DNA from: Magnetovibrio sp.
GTDB taxonomy: Bacteria > Pseudomonadota > Alphaproteobacteria > Rhodospirillales_A > JABHCV01
Length of the DNA stretch: 9,660 bases
Direction of reading: 5' to 3'
Assembly (NCBI GenBank): GCA_002717285.1
Contig: PBDF01000008.1
Location: 60,983-70,642 of the forward strand
Below, piece by piece: positions 7,545 through 9,660 of the stretch (within the stretch, counting starts at the first letter, position 1; every line of letters starts with the position of its first letter). Under the pieces are notes generated by a model. The model saw nothing but the letters and a program-made list of their open reading frames with translations. It was not told where the DNA came from and searched no databases. The position numbers were made by a program, and so were the translations under genes.

Positions 7545-7862
7545 TCAAATAACTGATTGTACCCACTCTAGCAGTTTGTTTTTTGGTAAGGCTCCAATTT
7601 TGGTTGCTATTACTTCTCCATTTTTAAATAGCATTAGGGTTGGGATGCCGCGTACACCGTATTGAGATGGAACAGTTGGGTTTTCGTCGATATTTAACTT
7701 AGCAATCGTAACTTTGCCCTCCATTTCAACTGCAATTTCTTCGAGGGCTGGCGCAATTTGCTTGCAGGGGCCGCACCATTCTGCCCAAAAATCTACAATT
7801 ACTGGCAGGGGCGAATTTTTAACTTCAACTTCAAATGAGTCGTCAGAAATGGTAATGGGCAT
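7545..7862 (-). CDS. trxA: Thioredoxin
   Basis: Small cytoplasmic dithiol protein that reduces disulfides in ribonucleotide reductase and other proteins, and is itself reduced by thioredoxin reductase. The 105 residues match the usual Trx1 length. [15 protein letters not shown] carries the active-site Cys30 and Cys33; the buried Asp24 and the cis-proline segment GIPTLMLF (about 71-78) are present. ATG 7862 is chosen because AGGA at 7871-7874 lies eight bases upstream and [10 protein letters not shown] is a normal start. The frame is open further to TTG codons at 7901 and 7940, which would add 13 or 26 residues unlike thioredoxin. It lies downstream of addA on the same strand and may also have its own promoter. 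It converges with folC. Confidence 0.95.
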   Translation of the reverse strand: MPITISDDSFEVEVKNSPLPVIVDFWAEWCGPCKQIAPALEEIAVEMEGKVTIAKLNIDENPTVPSQYGVRGIPTLMLFKNGEVIATKIGALPKNKLLEWVQSVI

Positions 7863-7911
7863 CAAATTAGTCCTAAAATAATATATTTTGTAAGAATCCA
7901 AGAATCTCCTA

Positions 7912-7940
7912 AATTTACGGAGCCAATTGGTTGGCGTCAA
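7912..7940 (-). promoter_or_regulatory. Candidate sigma-70 promoter for trxA
   Basis: Read on the minus strand, TTGACG (7940-7935; 5 of 6 to TTGACA) is followed after exactly 17 bases by TAAATT (7917-7912; 4 of 6 to TATAAT). Transcription would begin near 7905, leaving a leader of about 40 bases before ATG 7862. The -35 box overlaps the addA stop codon, and an 8-bp palindrome CCAATTGG sits in the spacer (7923-7930). It would let trxA be expressed independently of addA. Motif match only. Confidence 0.35.
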
Positions 7941-9660
7941 GATGTGTACTGATCTAATAGTTCATTTGGTAAAGTCATCAGGCAAATTGAATTAGTCCAA
8001 GCAAGGACACAAACTATTTCTCGCTTTGGATATATATCGCGCAATAGACTGCGATAGGTTGCCATTTGTTTGATATATACTGGGGAAACATCTTTGGTTT
8101 TTTTTGGGGGCGATCTGTTTGTTTTGTAATCAATAATGGTAATTTTTCGGTCGTTGATTGCTATACGGTCTATTCTTCCTGTAACTATACATCCGTTGAT
8201 TGTGCCACTAATGGGCACCTCAGAAAACGTCCCTTGCCCAAATAAGGTTTTAAAATCTGGGTCCTCCATAACGGCCATAACATCTGCCGCAATCGCATTT
8301 TGTTCTTTCTTGTTGAGGTTATGAATTGGTCGCCTCAGATACCTATGTGCTGCTTGGACTCTTTTTTCAGGTTCTATGTTTGGTAAGCTCTCAAGTAAGC
8401 GATGTATGACTATCCCACGCATAAAACGAGAATTACCACCGTGGTCATATAACGAGTTTTCTGTATTTTTAGCTTCTAGTTGGGATGGGCTTACTGGCAC
8501 AGCGTATATTGGCTCTTGTGCTGCTGGTCTTGTTGCCCAATTTGGTATATTGGGGGTGTTTGTGATCTTACTGTTAAGATATTCATCTTTGCTGTCAGGA
8601 CGCGCTTCTTGGGGGTTTGATAGCCTGTAAATTTTTTCCCCATTTGTTTTTAAAACTTCCTCAGATATTTTTTTGAAAGTGGGCTCAATTAATTTGTACC
8701 AACAATCATCAGTTGGTTCACTATTACCCTCCCAACCACTAATGTACAGACGGTCTCGGGCTCGTGTTAGAGCTACATAGAGAAGGCGGCGATACTCTTG
8801 AGCGCGTAACTGCTTATTTTGCTCTGATAGTGCAGCTGTTCGACTTTCTTCTTTTTGTTTAGGGGGCCCCCACAGAAGGGCTGGTTCTGGAGCCTGTACC
8901 CACCTTAACCTAGTTTCTTGACGAGATGTTGGGACAGAACACGTATCTGGAAGAAAAACAATATTACCTTGTAATCCTTTTGACCCATGAACTGTCATAA
9001 CGCGAACTTCTCCTCGGCCCTGATCAAGATCGCGCTTAATTTGTGTACGACCAGCTTCTATCCAGTTTAGAAAGCCTTGTAAGGACGGGACGTGTTCACG
9101 TTCAAAGTCTAAAGTAAGATTTAAGAACTCGTCGATGGGATCTTCGGCTTCTTGACCCAGTCTAGCCAATAAATCTTTTCGAGCGCCATCTGGACCAAGC
9201 AGTTGGGCGTAAAATTCAAAGGGTGGAGTATAGTCAGCACGGGCTTGTAGTTCAGCGAGTCTTGTATAGGCCGCTTTATATTTTGTTTTACTGCTACTTT
9301 CTTTTTTTAGCGCATCCCATAACGTTCCTTTCCTTTGGTAGGCGAGTGGAAAAAGATCGTCATTGTCTGTAAATCCAAACAATGGCCCTTTAAGCACTAT
9401 AGCAAGCGTTAAATCATCTTCAGGTAATAGAACAAAACGGCCAAGCGCCAAAAGATCCATTACTGCTAGCTGTTCAGTTAGTATCATTCGGTCGGCACCG
9501 GCGACGGGTATATTGTATTTTTTAAGTGTATTTATTAGCTTTTCGGTGAAGTTGCTGCGCTGGCGTACCAAAATCATGATGTCTCCCTCGCGAATAGGAC
9601 GACCAGCTGAGAGTAGTTCCTCTCCATCGTCAAGCCAGCCCCGAATTGTACTGGCTATTT
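7937..9660 (-). CDS. addA: Double-strand break repair helicase-nuclease AddA, C-terminal half (partial)
   Basis: UvrD/Rep-type SF1A helicase subunit of AddAB, which processes DNA ends for homologous recombination. The frame runs through the right edge. Above ATG 9577 a further 27 codons are open and read [15 protein letters not shown] then GRPIREGD, which fits AddA, so that ATG is internal. About 573 C-terminal residues are visible of a usual length near 1,150. Counting from ATG 9577: helicase motif [12 protein letters not shown] (193-203), motif [19 protein letters not shown] (263-279), then the RecB-family nuclease domain with His392 in VIHRLLE, Asp470 in GRIDRI, Asp483 and Lys485 in IIDYKTN, and QMATY at 504-508. 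The two Asp residues are 13 apart, as in E. coli RecB (1067 and 1080), so the nuclease looks active. addB would be expected just upstream, outside the window. Confidence 0.95.
   Translation of the reverse strand, partial: IASTIRGWLDDGEELLSAGRPIREGDIMILVRQRSNFTEKLINTLKKYNIPVAGADRMILTEQLAVMDLLALGRFVLLPEDDLTLAIVLKGPLFGFTDNDDLFPLAYQRKGTLWDALKKESSSKTKYKAAYTRLAELQARADYTPPFEFYAQLLGPDGARKDLLARLGQEAEDPIDEFLNLTLDFEREHVPSLQGFLNWIEAGRTQIKRDLDQGRGEVRVMTVHGSKGLQGNIVFLPDTCSVPTSRQETRLRWVQAPEPALLWGPPKQKEESRTAALSEQNKQLRAQEYRRLLYVALTRARDRLYISGWEGNSEPTDDCWYKLIEPTFKKISEEVLKTNGEKIYRLSNPQEARPDSKDEYLNSKITNTPNIPNWATRPAAQEPIYAVPVSPSQLEAKNTENSLYDHGGNSRFMRGIVIHRLLESLPNIEPEKRVQAAHRYLRRPIHNLNKKEQNAIAADVMAVMEDPDFKTLFGQGTFSEVPISGTINGCIVTGRIDRIAINDRKITIIDYKTNRSPPKKTKDVSPVYIKQMATYRSLLRDIYPKREIVCVLAWTNSICLMTLPNELLDQYTS

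Noticed and set aside
1..9660. Defence island, mobile element, CRISPR array or biosynthetic novelty
   Set aside because: Every sizeable frame is a recognised core gene, gaps are all under 100 bp, and no inverted-repeat ends, integrase, transposase or spacer pattern was seen.

Overview
This is a stretch of ordinary bacterial core chromosome, and everything in it points to an alphaproteobacterium. The order S1-like tail, sppA, ihfB, lapA, pyrF, trpF, trpB, trpA, accD, folC on the plus strand, facing addA and trxA on the minus strand, is an order I associate with Rhodospirillales-like alphaproteobacteria; this is from memory, not from a search. The DNA is visibly AT-rich, which suggests a low-GC, perhaps marine or streamlined, member. 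GC content was not calculated and the species cannot be named.

Layout. Bases 1-120 are the very end of an upstream gene: three 36-bp repeats encoding a Lys/Thr/Ala tail, probably of ribosomal protein S1. Bases 199-1757 hold sppA (signal peptide peptidase), ihfB (integration host factor beta) and lapA (two-helix membrane protein). Bases 1844-7509 are a biosynthetic run of pyrF, trpF, trpB, trpA, accD and folC with tight or overlapping junctions. Folding of the last four into one transcript is likely from their spacing. Bases 7545-9660 are on the opposite strand: the C-terminal half of addA, running off the right edge, followed by trxA. The two blocks converge across 35 bp with no clear hairpin terminator.

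How the genes work together. The plus-strand genes pair translation and nucleoid functions (S1, IHF) with membrane quality control (SppA, LapA), then pyrimidine synthesis (PyrF), the end of tryptophan synthesis (TrpF, TrpB, TrpA), the first committed step of fatty acid synthesis (AccD) and folate polyglutamylation (FolC). trpF-trpB-trpA are present without trpE, trpG, trpD or trpC, which are commonly encoded elsewhere in alphaproteobacteria. The minus-strand pair covers double-strand break repair and thiol redox.

No stretch over 300 bp lacks a gene. I see no tRNA, rRNA, CRISPR array, insertion sequence, phage gene or foreign-looking segment, and no previously undescribed system. The points worth a second look are small: the tandem-repeat protein tail, strong ribosome-binding sites displaced far upstream of pyrF and sppA (the pyrF one heading a 14-codon ORF), frequent non-ATG starts, and ambiguous starts for folC and trxA.
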